Assembly: GCF_016424485.1 (NCBI RefSeq)
Contig: NZ_JAELUP010000107.1
Location: 16,195 to 80,194 of the forward strand
DNA length: 64,000 nt
Source of the DNA: Paenibacillus roseus
GTDB taxonomy: Bacteria; Bacillota; Bacilli; Paenibacillales; Paenibacillaceae
Direction: 5' to 3'
The notes beneath the pieces are model-generated. The model worked only from the letters and a program-made list of their open reading frames with translations. It made no database searches and was not told the DNA's origin. Both the position numbers and the translations under genes were made by a program. This document shows, piece by piece, positions 51,204 through 60,449 of the stretch. The number at the start of each line of letters is the position of its first letter. Position 1 is the first letter of the stretch.

Positions 51204-52445
51204 CTAATCGTCCTGCTCCTTGGCAAGTTTCTTGAGAAATTGCCTCGGGAGTCGAAACAGGATGTAGATCAGACTCAAGCCGATTATGATCAGCGGCGGC
51301 CAAATCAGACCTTGAGCCAGAAGCAGCAAAAGGGGCAGCCACAACATCAGGCCGCAGACAAGGGTAGTTGTCGCAACCACTTGTGTCATGGATTGATTAT
51401 GCTGGTAATCCGGCAGCGGATAGATGTTCCGCCATACGGAATGGCGGTGTGACTGTCTCAGCGCGCTGGCCTGAACTCGTATAATAGCGAGGAACAGTAT
51501 GGCTACAGCAGCTGCACCCCACCCCTCCAACAGCGTCGAGCGCACGGTCAAATAAATGACCAGCATTCCTAGCAGAGTCAGTCGCACCAGCATGCCGCCA
51601 AGTTCCGTCCGCAGCAGCGTCAGGATGAACAGATACTTATACGTATGGTTATGAGCATATTGTAGTCGACCAGCTATCCAGGACAAGTATGGTCGACGCG
51701 CAACCTTTGCCGGCAAAGTCGGGATATCGGCAAAACTTCCGAAGAACCGATAGTATCTCCGCCTTGTCCTCTCTTCCTCCGCGATAAGACGCTCCCATGG
51801 GAACGAATGTCGAATCGGCAGCCTCAGCACAAACAGCATAAGAAAAACAAGCAGCAAACCGAACAATGCTGTCTTCCACAATGCGACCGAAAGCAGTACA
51901 GCCAGCAAGAAGAATGTGAGTATCCACCGCAACAACCGAACAGTGCGGCGCGCGCCAGGCCAGGCAATTTGACGCTCTCTCCAGGAGGCAGCCGCATTCA
52001 ATCCCTTCACTATTGCTGCGAAGGCGACAAGCAATGCCCAGTGATGCGGGTTCGACGCCGCCCTTTCGTACAAGGGCAGAAACAATGCAAACATGATTCC
52101 TAGTCCGATAAAGCCAGGGAGCAGATTATGCCTCCAGGACGCTCCCAGACAGGTCCCCATTTCATGCTCCCTCGGCATCAGGAATGCCACATCGGCCGGA
52201 TGCAGCCATGTCCGCAAGGGGCTGTAACAGACTAGCGGCGTCAGCACGATTGTTCCGACAACTACATACGGGAAATCAGCCGGAAAATCCCTGAGCAAAG
52301 TGCCATAGCCGATCATCCCGAGAATGATCAGAAGGAGCAGAAACCCGGGAAACCCGCTTCGTATCATATCCTGCAAATAGGGCAAAACTTCCTTGCGGAA
52401 TGCGGCGCGGCGCTGCTGCCATAGCCCTTTAAGTGACTCGCCCAT
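51204..52445 (-). CDS. ecsB: ABC transporter permease EcsB
   Basis: 413 residues with about eight membrane segments in pairs and an EcsB-like start (LWQQRRAAFRKEVLPYLQDM), plus TWLHPADVAFLMPRE and RPYLSWIAGRLQYAHNHTYKYL. I prefer the second ATG (52445), six bases after GGGAGGGG, over the one at 52451. EcsAB in Bacillus affects secretion and intramembrane proteolysis of anti-sigma factors; its cargo is unknown. The start lies within the end of ecsA, so translation is coupled. Confidence 0.87.
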   Translation of the reverse strand: MGESLKGLWQQRRAAFRKEVLPYLQDMIRSGFPGFLLLLIILGMIGYGTLLRDFPADFPYVVVGTIVLTPLVCYSPLRTWLHPADVAFLMPREHEMGTCLGASWRHNLLPGFIGLGIMFALFLPLYERAASNPHHWALLVAFAAIVKGLNAAASWRERQIAWPGARRTVRLLRWILTFFLLAVLLSVALWKTALFGLLLVFLMLFVLRLPIRHSFPWERLIAEEERTRRRYYRFFGSFADIPTLPAKVARRPYLSWIAGRLQYAHNHTYKYLFILTLLRTELGGMLVRLTLLGMLVIYLTVRSTLLEGWGAAAVAILFLAIIRVQASALRQSHRHSVWRNIYPLPDYQHNQSMTQVVATTTLVCGLMLWLPLLLLLAQGLIWPPLIIIGLSLIYILFRLPRQFLKKLAKEQDD

Positions 52446-53187
52446 CTCCATCCCCTCCCGTTACGAGACGGTAGAAAGCTTCCTCCAGACTGGCTGTCCG
52501 ATCACCGGACTGCTCTCTTACCTGTTCCAGATTGCCCTGTGCAACCATTTTTCCACGGTGCAGCACAAGGAAACGGTCGCAGTACATTTCTACAGTCGCT
52601 AAAATATGAGAGCTCATCAGAATCGCCGCTCCGCTATTTTTCACCTCAACCAATCTCTCCAGCAAGGAGCGGATTCCTAGCGGATCAAGGCCAAGGAATG
52701 GTTCATCGATGATATACAATGGCGGCTCTGGAAGCAGGGCATTCATTATCATGACCTTCTGCTTCATTCCTTTGGACAAGTGACCCGAGAAAGCGGTCCG
52801 CTTCGGAATCATGTGGAATTCTTCCAGAAGCTGCTCACTTCGTTGTTCAAATCGATCCGCATCCACGTCATAAGCCATACCGGTGAGCCTCAGATGCTCC
52901 TGTACCGTCATTTCGTCAAACAGCACCGGAGACTCCGGCACATAGGCAAAAGACGAACGATACCGCTGCGGGTCCTGTTCAAGCGTTGTCCCCCGAATTC
53001 GAATTTCCCCCTTCAGCGGCTTCATCAGTCCGAGTATATGCTTTATTGTGGTGCTTTTTCCAGCTCCGTTAAGACCGATCAAACCGACCATCTCTCCCGG
53101 CTTGATGTCAAAATGAATATCATGAAGGACAGGCCTTCTGGGGCTATAGCCGCCAGTCAGACCGTCAACACGCAATACGGGTTCCAT
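52429..53187 (-). CDS. ecsA: ABC transporter ATP-binding protein EcsA
   Basis: 252 residues. Walker A GLNGAGKST, the Q-loop region YVPESPVLFDEM, signature HLSKGMKQK, Walker B LYIIDEPFLGLDP and the H-loop SSHILATVE are all intact. The best match is EcsA, the ATPase partner of EcsB, which is encoded downstream and overlaps it. A hit/YhaH-type neighbour usual in Bacillus is not in this window. Confidence 0.9.
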   Translation of the reverse strand: MEPVLRVDGLTGGYSPRRPVLHDIHFDIKPGEMVGLIGLNGAGKSTTIKHILGLMKPLKGEIRIRGTTLEQDPQRYRSSFAYVPESPVLFDEMTVQEHLRLTGMAYDVDADRFEQRSEQLLEEFHMIPKRTAFSGHLSKGMKQKVMIMNALLPEPPLYIIDEPFLGLDPLGIRSLLERLVEVKNSGAAILMSSHILATVEMYCDRFLVLHRGKMVAQGNLEQVREQSGDRTASLEEAFYRLVTGGDGDGRVT

Positions 53188-53214
53188 TTGATCACCTCGT
53201 TCCAGCCTTCAAGA

Positions 53215-54696
53215 CTAGGACTGTTCCTGTTCGCTGCGCTTGGCTTTGAGCCATTTCGGGGCGCCTTTATCCTTGCGATCCCGCTCCCGAGGCGCTTTGG
53301 TTGCCTTGGTGGGGGCTTTGGCAGATGATTTGGCTTTCGCCGCCGGCTTGCCCGATTGAACAGCACCCTTGCCTGTACGTGGCTTGAAGCTTCTGCCTGC
53401 TGCCTGCCCGCTCCTCTCGCCAGCAGTTGAATCATTCAGACTGTCTTCTTTTTCAGTGCCATGGCGGACACTCCTCGCAGCAGCTGATTGAACAGCCGAC
53501 CGCGGCTTTTCTCCGCTTCCCCGACGGGAGGACGTACGAGAATTGCCGTTATTTCTTGCTTCCGAAGCATCCAACAGCTTGCCGTGCTGCATGACGACCT
53601 GCTGAATCGGAATACCAAGCTGCTTCTGGAATTTATCCATAATAAACAGCTGATCTGGAGTAATAATGGTAATGGATGTTCCCGCCCGACCCATGCGGCC
53701 GGTACGGCCTGCACGATGGACATAATGATCGGCATCCACAGCAGGGTCCAGATGAATGACGAGCGGCAAACTCTCAATGTCCAACCCTCTCGCAGCCACA
53801 TCCGTTGCGAGCAGCAACTGGCACGTACCGTCACGGAAGCGGTCGAGCGTGCGAGCCCGCTTCACTTTATCTGCGTCGCCATACAAAGCTTCTACCGTAA
53901 AGCCGGAGAAGTTCAATTTCGCTTCCCAGTTGCTGATATTGTCCGTATCATTCAGGAAAAGCAGCGCCGACCGCGGGTTAAGCAGACGAACCAGCTTCCT
54001 GGCTACTTCAACCTTGTCACGTTTGTCGCATACAACGAATTGGTGCTCTACCGAAGCGGCCACCCGCTGGCCAGGCTCCACTTCGACACGGGCCGGGTCC
54101 TTCATCCAGCGCTTCTCCAGTTCAGCCATGACTGCCGGAAAAGTCGCGGAGAAAAACGCCAGCTGCCGCTCACGACCCGCGCTGCGCAATACCTCTTCCA
54201 CTTCCCGTGAAGAGCCCAAATCAAACACCTGATCTGCTTCATCTACAATGACTGTGCGAACCTCGTGCAGCTTGAGCTTGCGCTGCTTCAGCAGCTCATG
54301 GATACGGCCAGGCGTTCCAATAACAAGTTGAGGATGCTCCTTCAATTTTTCGATCTGCCGTTTAACTGCTGCGCCACCGATAAGGGGCTGAATACGAACG
54401 CCGAGCGGCTCTCCGTATGTACGCGCTACCTGCACAATTTGCATAGCCAGCTCCTGGGTCGGAGCCAGAATGACCGCCTGCACCTGCTTGCTTCCGGCGT
54501 CCAGTTGCTGCAATGTCGGGATCAAATACGCCAGTGTCTTGCCGCTGCCAGTCTGGGAATGGGCAATCACATCCCGCTTGCCAAGCAGCAAAGGAATTGC
54601 TTGAGCTTGTACGGCAGTCGGGACCCCAATGCCGTTGCCGTGCAAAAGACGGACTGTCTCCTCAGGTACGCCCAGACTGCTCCATGTTGTAGTCAT
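53215..54696 (-). CDS. DEAD-box RNA helicase with basic C-terminal tail
   Basis: 493 residues. Motif I is SQTGSGKT (47-54). APTQELA, TPGRIHEL, VDEADQ (in place of DEAD), SAT, ARGLD and HRAGRTGRMGR complete the helicase core to about residue 370. It resembles YfmL/CshC-type enzymes that remodel RNA in ribosome assembly. The last 120 residues are disordered and rich in Lys, Ser and Ala, a common RNA-binding tail, so I do not link it to the basic tails of the glycan island. AAAGGAG precedes the ATG. Confidence 0.9.
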   Translation of the reverse strand: MTTTWSSLGVPEETVRLLHGNGIGVPTAVQAQAIPLLLGKRDVIAHSQTGSGKTLAYLIPTLQQLDAGSKQVQAVILAPTQELAMQIVQVARTYGEPLGVRIQPLIGGAAVKRQIEKLKEHPQLVIGTPGRIHELLKQRKLKLHEVRTVIVDEADQVFDLGSSREVEEVLRSAGRERQLAFFSATFPAVMAELEKRWMKDPARVEVEPGQRVAASVEHQFVVCDKRDKVEVARKLVRLLNPRSALLFLNDTDNISNWEAKLNFSGFTVEALYGDADKVKRARTLDRFRDGTCQLLLATDVAARGLDIESLPLVIHLDPAVDADHYVHRAGRTGRMGRAGTSITIITPDQLFIMDKFQKQLGIPIQQVVMQHGKLLDASEARNNGNSRTSSRRGSGEKPRSAVQSAAARSVRHGTEKEDSLNDSTAGERSGQAAGRSFKPRTGKGAVQSGKPAAKAKSSAKAPTKATKAPRERDRKDKGAPKWLKAKRSEQEQS

Positions 54697-54725
54697 AATG
54701 ATAAAACTCCTTTAAACTTCTATGA

Positions 54726-55496
54726 TTATTTTTTATTCAACCAGTTGCTAGTAAGCCGATCAAGCAGCCTGGGAAACAATTGGTACAGCTTGATTCCAAC
54801 AGCAGCTGTGCGCGGCAGATCGACCTCCGCCTTGCGCTGTTCGATAACCTTGATAATAGCCTGTACTACCCTATCGGGCGGCATCATGAACCATTTTACA
54901 TTGTTGACGTAGGTTCCGCCCGGGTCAGCGGTTGCGAAAAACGGCGTGTCAATCGGTCCAGGGTTGACAGCCGATACTGCAATACCCGAACCTGCAAGCT
55001 CTGCTCTGAGCGCATTGGTAAAACCGAGCACCGCATGCTTCGTTGCCGTATAGCCGGTCGACTTGGCGGTTCCGATCTTCCCTGCCATCGAGGCAATATT
55101 GATAATGTGACCGCTATCCCGGCGCAGAAAGTCCGGCAGTACAGCCTTGGTGCAGCGGACAAGTCCCAGGTAGTTGGTATCCATCATCTGAGCATAATGC
55201 TCTACTGGAGCCTCCACAATACTCTCGAACATTCCGAATCCGGCATTGTTGACCAGTACATCAATTCCCTGATGCTCCGCGATAATCTGTGCCATGACCG
55301 TATCTACCTGCTCCTGATTGGTTACATCCAAGACGTAGCCCTTCTGTTCGCCAGGTATCGTATTCATTGCTTCTGCCAGCTTGCTGCTGCTCCTCCCAGT
55401 AATAATAGGGATTGCGCCTCTTTGCGAGAGAGTCTGAGCAAGAAGCAAGCCGATTCCGCTAGTCGCGCCTGTTATGACCACTTTTTTTCCTCTCAC
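54726..55496 (-). CDS. Short-chain dehydrogenase (YqjQ-like)
   Basis: 256 residues from a GTG start with TAGGTGATG upstream. Classical SDR: TGATSGIG near residues 10-17, LVNNAGFGMFES, the catalytic serine in NIASMAG, YTATK and NPGPIDTPFF. The C-terminal helical hydrophobic end (LYQLFPRLLDRLTSNWL) is like B. subtilis YqjQ and DltE-type enzymes. The substrate is unknown. It is followed by the DEAD-box gene after 29 nt and may share its transcript. Confidence 0.87.
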   Translation of the reverse strand: MRGKKVVITGATSGIGLLLAQTLSQRGAIPIITGRSSSKLAEAMNTIPGEQKGYVLDVTNQEQVDTVMAQIIAEHQGIDVLVNNAGFGMFESIVEAPVEHYAQMMDTNYLGLVRCTKAVLPDFLRRDSGHIINIASMAGKIGTAKSTGYTATKHAVLGFTNALRAELAGSGIAVSAVNPGPIDTPFFATADPGGTYVNNVKWFMMPPDRVVQAIIKVIEQRKAEVDLPRTAAVGIKLYQLFPRLLDRLTSNWLNKK

Positions 55497-55557
55497 TATT
55501 CATCACCTAACAACAGTTTACTGTATAACACTATGAATACGCAAAATACATTAAAAT

Positions 55558-55583
55558 AAAAAAGGCTCCAGCAAAAGGAGCCT
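55558..55583 (-). terminator. Terminator of cheX
   Basis: AGGCTCC pairs with GGAGCCT around a short loop. On the minus strand the stem is followed by TTTTTTATTTT. It lies 12 nt after the cheX stop. Confidence 0.85.
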
Positions 55584-55594
55584 CGATAAACCAT

Positions 55595-56053
55595 TTATGC
55601 AATTAGAACCTGAATATCCAACTCGCCAATTCCATCCATGATCAGCGGGATCGTCAAGGCACGCGGTGGAAGCGCGTCAGCCGCTTGTACATTAGAAAGC
55701 ACCTTCGGAGGCGTAATGTCCACCTTCACTCCCTGATTGAATAAAATGGTGCTCGCATTGCCGCTAATCATATTCCCTAGCTCGGAAATTGCGCTTCGGC
55801 TCATTTCGTCAATCTCGGTAATCACAAACCCGCCCATCATGGCCGAAACCATCTTCAAAGCAACCGACTCACTCAGTCCAAATATAACTTCACCGTCAAT
55901 TTGTCCGGACATGCCAATGTGTATCCAAATATGTCCTTCAACCATACGAACGTCCTTAATTCGAAGCTCTCCAGTTTCAGGCCGAATCATAATCATTTGC
56001 TCTATGACAGTTCTTGCCGACTCGAGAAACGGATTTATAAATTCTGCCTTCAT
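55595..56053 (-). CDS. cheX: CheX chemotaxis phosphatase
   Basis: 152 residues. It has the CheX/CheC/FliY phosphatase signature E91-x-x-N94 within ISELGNMISGNAS, which attacks CheY-phosphate, and the typical start KAEFINPFLESARTVIEQM and VIFGLSESVALKMVSAMMGG. CheX is the main CheY phosphatase in several bacteria without CheZ. The gene stands alone, away from other chemotaxis genes. AAAGGGG precedes the ATG. Confidence 0.92.
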   Translation of the reverse strand: MKAEFINPFLESARTVIEQMIMIRPETGELRIKDVRMVEGHIWIHIGMSGQIDGEVIFGLSESVALKMVSAMMGGFVITEIDEMSRSAISELGNMISGNASTILFNQGVKVDITPPKVLSNVQAADALPPRALTIPLIMDGIGELDIQVLIA

Positions 56054-56175
56054 TTAAATAGAACGCCCCTTTATTCCCGTAATGAACATATTGTCTAGTT
56101 ACATTATACGGAACAAATTAGGCCAAGTATACTATCTTCTGTAAGGGACACCAATAATCACGACCAAAGTCCCGG

Positions 56176-57171
56176 TTAAATAGCCTGATTATTCGTCTGT
56201 TTATTGCGGTAGCGGATGCGAATCAACCTTAGACGGTCATACAACTGGTCTACCTGATTGCTTTTGAGCTGCTCTTCATCGTATACCTGGGCGAGAACTG
56301 GCTTCAAGTACCGATCGCCTACCAGCGACAAGGTGTCCCAAATTCGCTGGAACTCTTCCGACGATACCTCAGTCAGCTCGCGGTCGATGAGCGCCTCCAG
56401 ATCATAGCCATCAGCTTGCAGTTGTTCAATCCGCTCGATCAGCTCTCTTCTGCCAATACCCAGCTCCTGCTCCAATTCAGATAGTGTAAACCCTTCCGCG
56501 GCAGCCTCCAATATTTTGCGCCGCTGCTGGTGACGGTTCAGTTCTTCCTTGAATTTCTGCTCCTTCTGCTTGTACAGCCATTGGGTATACACGTCTGGAT
56601 TAAGAGCAGACTGGACCCAATCCAGCGGAAAGGCGGCAGGCTGCTCGAAGCTGCGCGTCAACTTCAATACCTCATCCGCATACACGGAATGCTTGGACTC
56701 GCCCCAACCGGGGATTTGCAGCAATTCCGTCTCATTCTGAGGCACAAAAGCACTGATCATTCTCAGCATCCGATTGGTCGAGACAAGATAAGCCGCTTTC
56801 CGCTGGTCGGAAGCTTTGCGACGTCTCCATGTCTTCAATTCCTCGAACAGTTCCGGATTGGCATGAAGCTCCCCGAAACAATGAAGATACGACACCTTGC
56901 CTGCATTTCTACCGAATAGGCTTCGTTCTTCCAGCAGCCCGTCAACCAGCGGTACGAATCCTTCCCCCATCTTCACAGCAACCCCGTAACGGAAGGCCGT
57001 CAGCATTTCGTCCCATGAGAAACCTTCGAACCAGATATGTTGCTCACTGTCCCCTTCCTGCGCCCAAGTGACCTGCCATACTCCTTGCGTTTCGCCAATC
57101 GACACCCGCGCCCGGATCACCCGATCTTCTTCAACCTGCTTCTCCAATGTATTTGTAAAAATAAGCTGCAT
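56176..57171 (-). CDS. HRDC-domain protein
   Basis: 331 residues from the ATG at 57171, which has GGAGG seven bases upstream. The longer frame from 57297 would run through a terminator hairpin and is rejected. Residues about 135-215 form an HRDC domain (LKTWRRRKASDQRKAAYLVSTNRML, LLQIPGWGESKHSVYADEVL), a helical nucleic-acid-binding unit found in RecQ and RNase D. A C-terminal region has a helix-turn-helix look (GFTLSELEQELGIGRRELIERI). The function is unknown; a DNA-binding role is likely. Confidence 0.82.
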   Translation of the reverse strand: MQLIFTNTLEKQVEEDRVIRARVSIGETQGVWQVTWAQEGDSEQHIWFEGFSWDEMLTAFRYGVAVKMGEGFVPLVDGLLEERSLFGRNAGKVSYLHCFGELHANPELFEELKTWRRRKASDQRKAAYLVSTNRMLRMISAFVPQNETELLQIPGWGESKHSVYADEVLKLTRSFEQPAAFPLDWVQSALNPDVYTQWLYKQKEQKFKEELNRHQQRRKILEAAAEGFTLSELEQELGIGRRELIERIEQLQADGYDLEALIDRELTEVSSEEFQRIWDTLSLVGDRYLKPVLAQVYDEEQLKSNQVDQLYDRLRLIRIRYRNKQTNNQAI

Positions 57172-57249
57172 TGCCATACCTCCAGAATATATTACCGAAT
57201 CAGCATGTACGGTTTTACCTTCATACGACCACAACAATTTAAACAACGC

Positions 57250-57290
57250 AAAAAAAGCACCTCCCTGTCGATTTCGGACAAGGAGGTGCT
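57250..57290 (-). terminator. Leader terminator (possible attenuator) before the HRDC gene
   Basis: AGCACCTCC and GGAGGTGCT pair, with an inner TGTC/GACA helix. On the minus strand the stem runs into seven U. It lies about 80 nt before the HRDC start, and upstream of it only about 170 nt separate the divergent gene at 57461. A transcript from a promoter in that gap would meet it before the coding region. Confidence 0.65.
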
Positions 57291-57460
57291 CCCTCACATA
57301 CGTACATGTTTTCGGTTGTTTTTATCGTACCATAATAATATCCATTTCTACAAGTTTTTTATTTGGAATCGAATATGCGGCAATTCGACGCTTTCTAGGT
57401 GCTAGTGCTCCGGTGTATAATAGGCTATCCAAGTGTATATAAAAACAGGGGGCCTAGAGC

Positions 57461-57760
57461 ATGAATTTACCTGATTATGACTTTATGTCGGACAAGACTG
57501 AGGATACAAGCACACGCTTTGTGACGTTTATTGGACCGAGCATGAAACGCTATGATTTGGCGATTACGACAACGAACAGCTTTTACGGGAAGAAGCTCGT
57601 GACTGATTTGCAGGCAGGGAAGACGGCCATTATCGGTCCGGATGATCTGGAGGAGGAAGGCTATCTGGAGAATGTCTTCAAACTGACAGAGGAAGAGGCG
57701 CAGGAACTGGAGCAGTTTTTAACTATGGTGGTGGGAACTGTGAATTTTTCTGACCTCTAG
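57461..57760 (+). CDS. DUF3055-family (SAV0927-like) protein
   Basis: 99 residues. TRFVTFIGPSMKRYDLAITTT, FYGKKLVTDLQAGKTAIIGPDDLEEEGYLEN and LTEEEAQELEQFL match the DUF3055 family of small Firmicute proteins, known from structure (S. aureus SAV0927) but not from function. AGGGGG precedes the ATG. It is divergent from the HRDC gene, and the next gene follows after 45 nt. Confidence 0.75.
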   Translation: MNLPDYDFMSDKTEDTSTRFVTFIGPSMKRYDLAITTTNSFYGKKLVTDLQAGKTAIIGPDDLEEEGYLENVFKLTEEEAQELEQFLTMVVGTVNFSDL

Positions 57761-57805
57761 GGGCACACTGTTACGGATAATGACCAAACGAGGAGGCGCT
57801 CCATC

Positions 57806-58084
57806 ATGCAGGATGGTTTTATTTCAGAGGACAAACGCAAATATACCGATCTGGCAACTGTGGAGTCACAGCGAAATGACTTGACGCTGGAGGAATTCCC
57901 GGAAGGGCCTTATGGCTCCGATCTGCTCACGGAATCGCTTGGGAAAAGCTCGCCATGGCGCAGCGACCAGCGCTCCCCTGTACGTTTCGATTATGAGAAC
58001 CGGGAACTTCATGCGGGCATGGAGCGGGAGTATGACGGTGACCAGGGGAACGGGAACGCTGCCGAAGAAGAGCCATTACAGTGA
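57806..58084 (+). CDS. Small acidic hypothetical protein
   Basis: 92 residues, polar and acidic, without membrane segments (TLEEFPEGPYGSDLL, SSPWRSDQRSPVRFDYEN). I do not recognise a characterised family. GAGGAGG precedes the ATG. It follows the DUF3055 gene on the same strand and is likely cotranscribed. A shared two-way terminator lies after it. Confidence 0.6.
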   Translation: MQDGFISEDKRKYTDLATVESQRNDLTLEEFPEGPYGSDLLTESLGKSSPWRSDQRSPVRFDYENRELHAGMEREYDGDQGNGNAAEEEPLQ

Positions 58085-58093
58085 TGATATTCT

Positions 58094-58146
58094 AAAAAAA
58101 CAGCCTTGCAACCCTCGTTTCTGCGACGGGATTGACAAGGCTGTTT
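58094..58146. terminator. Bidirectional terminator
   Basis: AAACAGCCTTG and CAAGGCTGTTT form the stem, with an inner CCC/GGG helix in the loop. On the minus strand seven U follow. It ends both the plus-strand pair and the minus-strand catabolic operon. Confidence 0.85.
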
Positions 58147-58155
58147 GATATACAT

Positions 58156-59253
58156 TTAGTCCATTTCCGACAGGTAAACCGCACGGTTCTCCTTCATGGA
58201 CGTATAAGCGCCAAATACCATGCGCATGGTATCCAAATTATCCTCTACGCTGTTGGATGGCTCACGCTCTTGCTCAATGGCAAGCATCAGTTCGCCCATG
58301 GTCCCCATGAACGCATGTGGAAACCATTTTCCATGCAGTTCGGGAGTGAACCAATAATCCGGGTGAAGCTTTCTGGAGTAATAGCTGATCGTGTCCTCGC
58401 GGCCAACTGGGTAATTGTACAAGGAGCCGTTCGTTCCCTTGATAATGCCCTCGGTTCCTTCAAAACGGAAGGTTGCGTAGCGATCTTCCAGCGTACCAAT
58501 GTGGTTATGATTGTCATGAATCAGACCTCTGACTTCACCCGGAAACCGAATATGGAGCAGCGTTCTTGTCTCGCCTTTGGTCAATTGCCCCGGGAAGCGT
58601 GCGCCGTCCGCATAAATATATTCCGGCTTGCCGAACAGGAAGCGGATCGCATCCATGTAATGAATGCTGTGGTACATAAATTCAAGCGTTTCAATCTCAC
58701 GCAAGAAGGTCCAGTTGGCAAACTCCTGCTTTACATTGACGCTGATTGTAGCCTGCAGCAGGTCACCAAGCCATCCGCGCTGAATGATCGTATGGCTTGC
58801 CTTGATGCCCGGCGACCAGCGCATCTGCTGGTTGACTGCGGCTTTAATGCCCGCTGCGCGGCATACTTCTGCAATCCCCTTCGCTTCTTCGTAGCTTTCA
58901 GCCAGCGGCTTCTGACACAGAATATGCTTGCCAGCCTTCGCCGCCTGCTCGACCAGCTTCGGCTGTACCTTGGCCGGTACGGCGAGGTCAACAATAAGCA
59001 CCTCACTATCGGCAAGCAGTTCCTCATAGGAGCCGTAGACCTTGCCGATGCCGAAATCTGCCGCCAGCTTGGTTGAGCGTTCCTTGTTCAAATCGAAGAT
59101 GCCGACAACCTTAAACCCCGCCATCTTGTACGCTGGAAGGTGGCAGGATTCCACGATCTCTCCGGCGCCGACAATGCCAATACCCATTTGCCGATTGTTC
59201 GGAAGGGCCGGCTTGTAGTCCAGATCCAGCCATTCCGTGTCCAAATTGCTCAT
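58156..59253 (-). CDS. Gfo/Idh/MocA-family sugar oxidoreductase
   Basis: 365 residues from the ATG at 59253 (GGGAGAGG upstream). The Rossmann start is MGIGIVGAGEIVESCHLPAY. ILCQKPLAES contains the conserved EKP-type lysine as QKP, and QMRWSPGIKASHTI, SIHYMDAIRFLFG and FEGTEGIIKGTNG are family-like. These enzymes oxidise or reduce sugars and sugar derivatives with NAD(P). It is the last gene of the catabolic operon. It may provide the first oxidation or a side-entry reaction; the substrate is not known. Confidence 0.87.
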   Translation of the reverse strand: MSNLDTEWLDLDYKPALPNNRQMGIGIVGAGEIVESCHLPAYKMAGFKVVGIFDLNKERSTKLAADFGIGKVYGSYEELLADSEVLIVDLAVPAKVQPKLVEQAAKAGKHILCQKPLAESYEEAKGIAEVCRAAGIKAAVNQQMRWSPGIKASHTIIQRGWLGDLLQATISVNVKQEFANWTFLREIETLEFMYHSIHYMDAIRFLFGKPEYIYADGARFPGQLTKGETRTLLHIRFPGEVRGLIHDNHNHIGTLEDRYATFRFEGTEGIIKGTNGSLYNYPVGREDTISYYSRKLHPDYWFTPELHGKWFPHAFMGTMGELMLAIEQEREPSNSVEDNLDTMRMVFGAYTSMKENRAVYLSEMD

Positions 59254-59288
59254 GCTAAAACCTCTCCCTATCATTCGCTAGACGTTTT

Positions 59289-60449
59289 TTACAAGCTTGG
59301 TCCGATACGGTTAATGCTGAACTCCTGGTGGCCTAGAATCTCGGCTTTCGTCAGCTTGCCTTCGGCAACCTCCTGGATTTCCTTCCAGATCACGTCGCCG
59401 CTCGCATCAATGCTCGCCGTGCCGGACAGAATCTGGCTGACATCGACATCCATGTTGTCTTCCATATGGGCGAACATTTTACCGTTGCCTGTAATTTTAA
59501 TAACCGGAATAACAGCGGCACCTGTAGGCGTACCGCGGCCGGTCGTAAAGCAGACAATGTGCGCGCCACCTGCCGCCATGCCGGATACGCATTCAATATC
59601 GTTGCCTGGCGAATCCATGAAGTACAGGCCCGTCTCCGGGATCTCCTCCGCATATTCAATGACGCCGCGAATCGGGGACGTCCCGCATTTGCTGATACAG
59701 CCCAGCGACTTCTCTTCAATGGTGGACAATCCGCCGGCAATATTGCCGGGGCTAGGATTTCCGCCGCGCATATCTGCGCCCATGCGATCGACTTCTTTCT
59801 CGAAGCGATCCACAATGTAGTACAATTTATCCTTGATCTCAGGCGTCACACAACGCTCGGCAAGCACATGCTCTGCACCGATAATTTCTGTTGTTTCCCC
59901 GATAACGATCGTCCCGCCATCGTCAATAAGCCGATCCGCCGCTACGCCAAGCGCAGGGTTGGAAGCAAGACCGGATGTTGCATCGGAACCGCCGCATTTG
60001 ACGCCGACTTTCAGCTTGCTGAGCGGCACATCGACACGCTCCTGGCGGTCCAGGTCAGCCTTCAAGCGCTTTGCCAGCTCGACGCCATATTGAATCGCTT
60101 TGACGGAGCCGCCAACGGACTGAATATCGAATACTTCCACCGGCTTGCCTGTCTTGCGGATTTCCTCAGCGAGTGCGATCGGGTCTACAACCTCGCAGCC
60201 CAGACTGATAATGATAACCGCGCCGACATTCGGGTTTTTACCTGTTCCCGCCAACACCTCGAACGTTCTATCCTTGTCCGCGCCGATCTGGCTGCAGCCA
60301 TGCTGATGGGTAATCGCCACAGCTTCCGGAACCATCTGTACGATTCGATTGCACACCTGGTTGGAGCAAATCACGGTAGGGATAATCAGCAAATGATTTC
60401 GAATGCCGATGTCCCCGTTTGCGCGCTCATAAGCTTTAAATGTCTTCAT
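59289..60449 (-). CDS. UxaA-family dehydratase, large subunit
   Basis: 386 residues matching the C-terminal catalytic part of altronate/galactarate dehydratases: RANGDIGIRNHLLIIPTVICSNQV, HQHGCSQIG, LGCEVVDP, KCGGSDATSG and NPSPGNIAGGLSTIEEKSLGC. Conserved cysteines and histidines bind the catalytic iron. The enzyme would remove water from a sugar acid to give a 2-keto-3-deoxy acid. It needs the small SAF subunit, encoded upstream with an ATGA overlap. UxaA relatives act on altronate, galactarate or sulfolactate; here the neighbours suggest a sugar or 6-deoxysugar acid. Confidence 0.88.
   Translation of the reverse strand: MKTFKAYERANGDIGIRNHLLIIPTVICSNQVCNRIVQMVPEAVAITHQHGCSQIGADKDRTFEVLAGTGKNPNVGAVIIISLGCEVVDPIALAEEIRKTGKPVEVFDIQSVGGSVKAIQYGVELAKRLKADLDRQERVDVPLSKLKVGVKCGGSDATSGLASNPALGVAADRLIDDGGTIVIGETTEIIGAEHVLAERCVTPEIKDKLYYIVDRFEKEVDRMGADMRGGNPSPGNIAGGLSTIEEKSLGCISKCGTSPIRGVIEYAEEIPETGLYFMDSPGNDIECVSGMAAGGAHIVCFTTGRGTPTGAAVIPVIKITGNGKMFAHMEDNMDVDVSQILSGTASIDASGDVIWKEIQEVAEGKLTKAEILGHQEFSINRIGPSL

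Noticed and set aside
50321..51226. 301-codon minus-strand frame opposite the aminotransferase
   Set aside because: The plus strand encodes a complete PLP enzyme; the antisense frame has no motif and arises from codon bias.
53215..53600. Basic tail of the DEAD-box helicase as part of the island tail system
   Set aside because: Lys/Ser-rich tails are normal in this helicase family and it lies far from the glycan island, without the glycine ladder.
57172..57297. N-terminal extension of the HRDC protein
   Set aside because: It would be translated through a terminator hairpin, and a well spaced GGAGG precedes the ATG at 57171.
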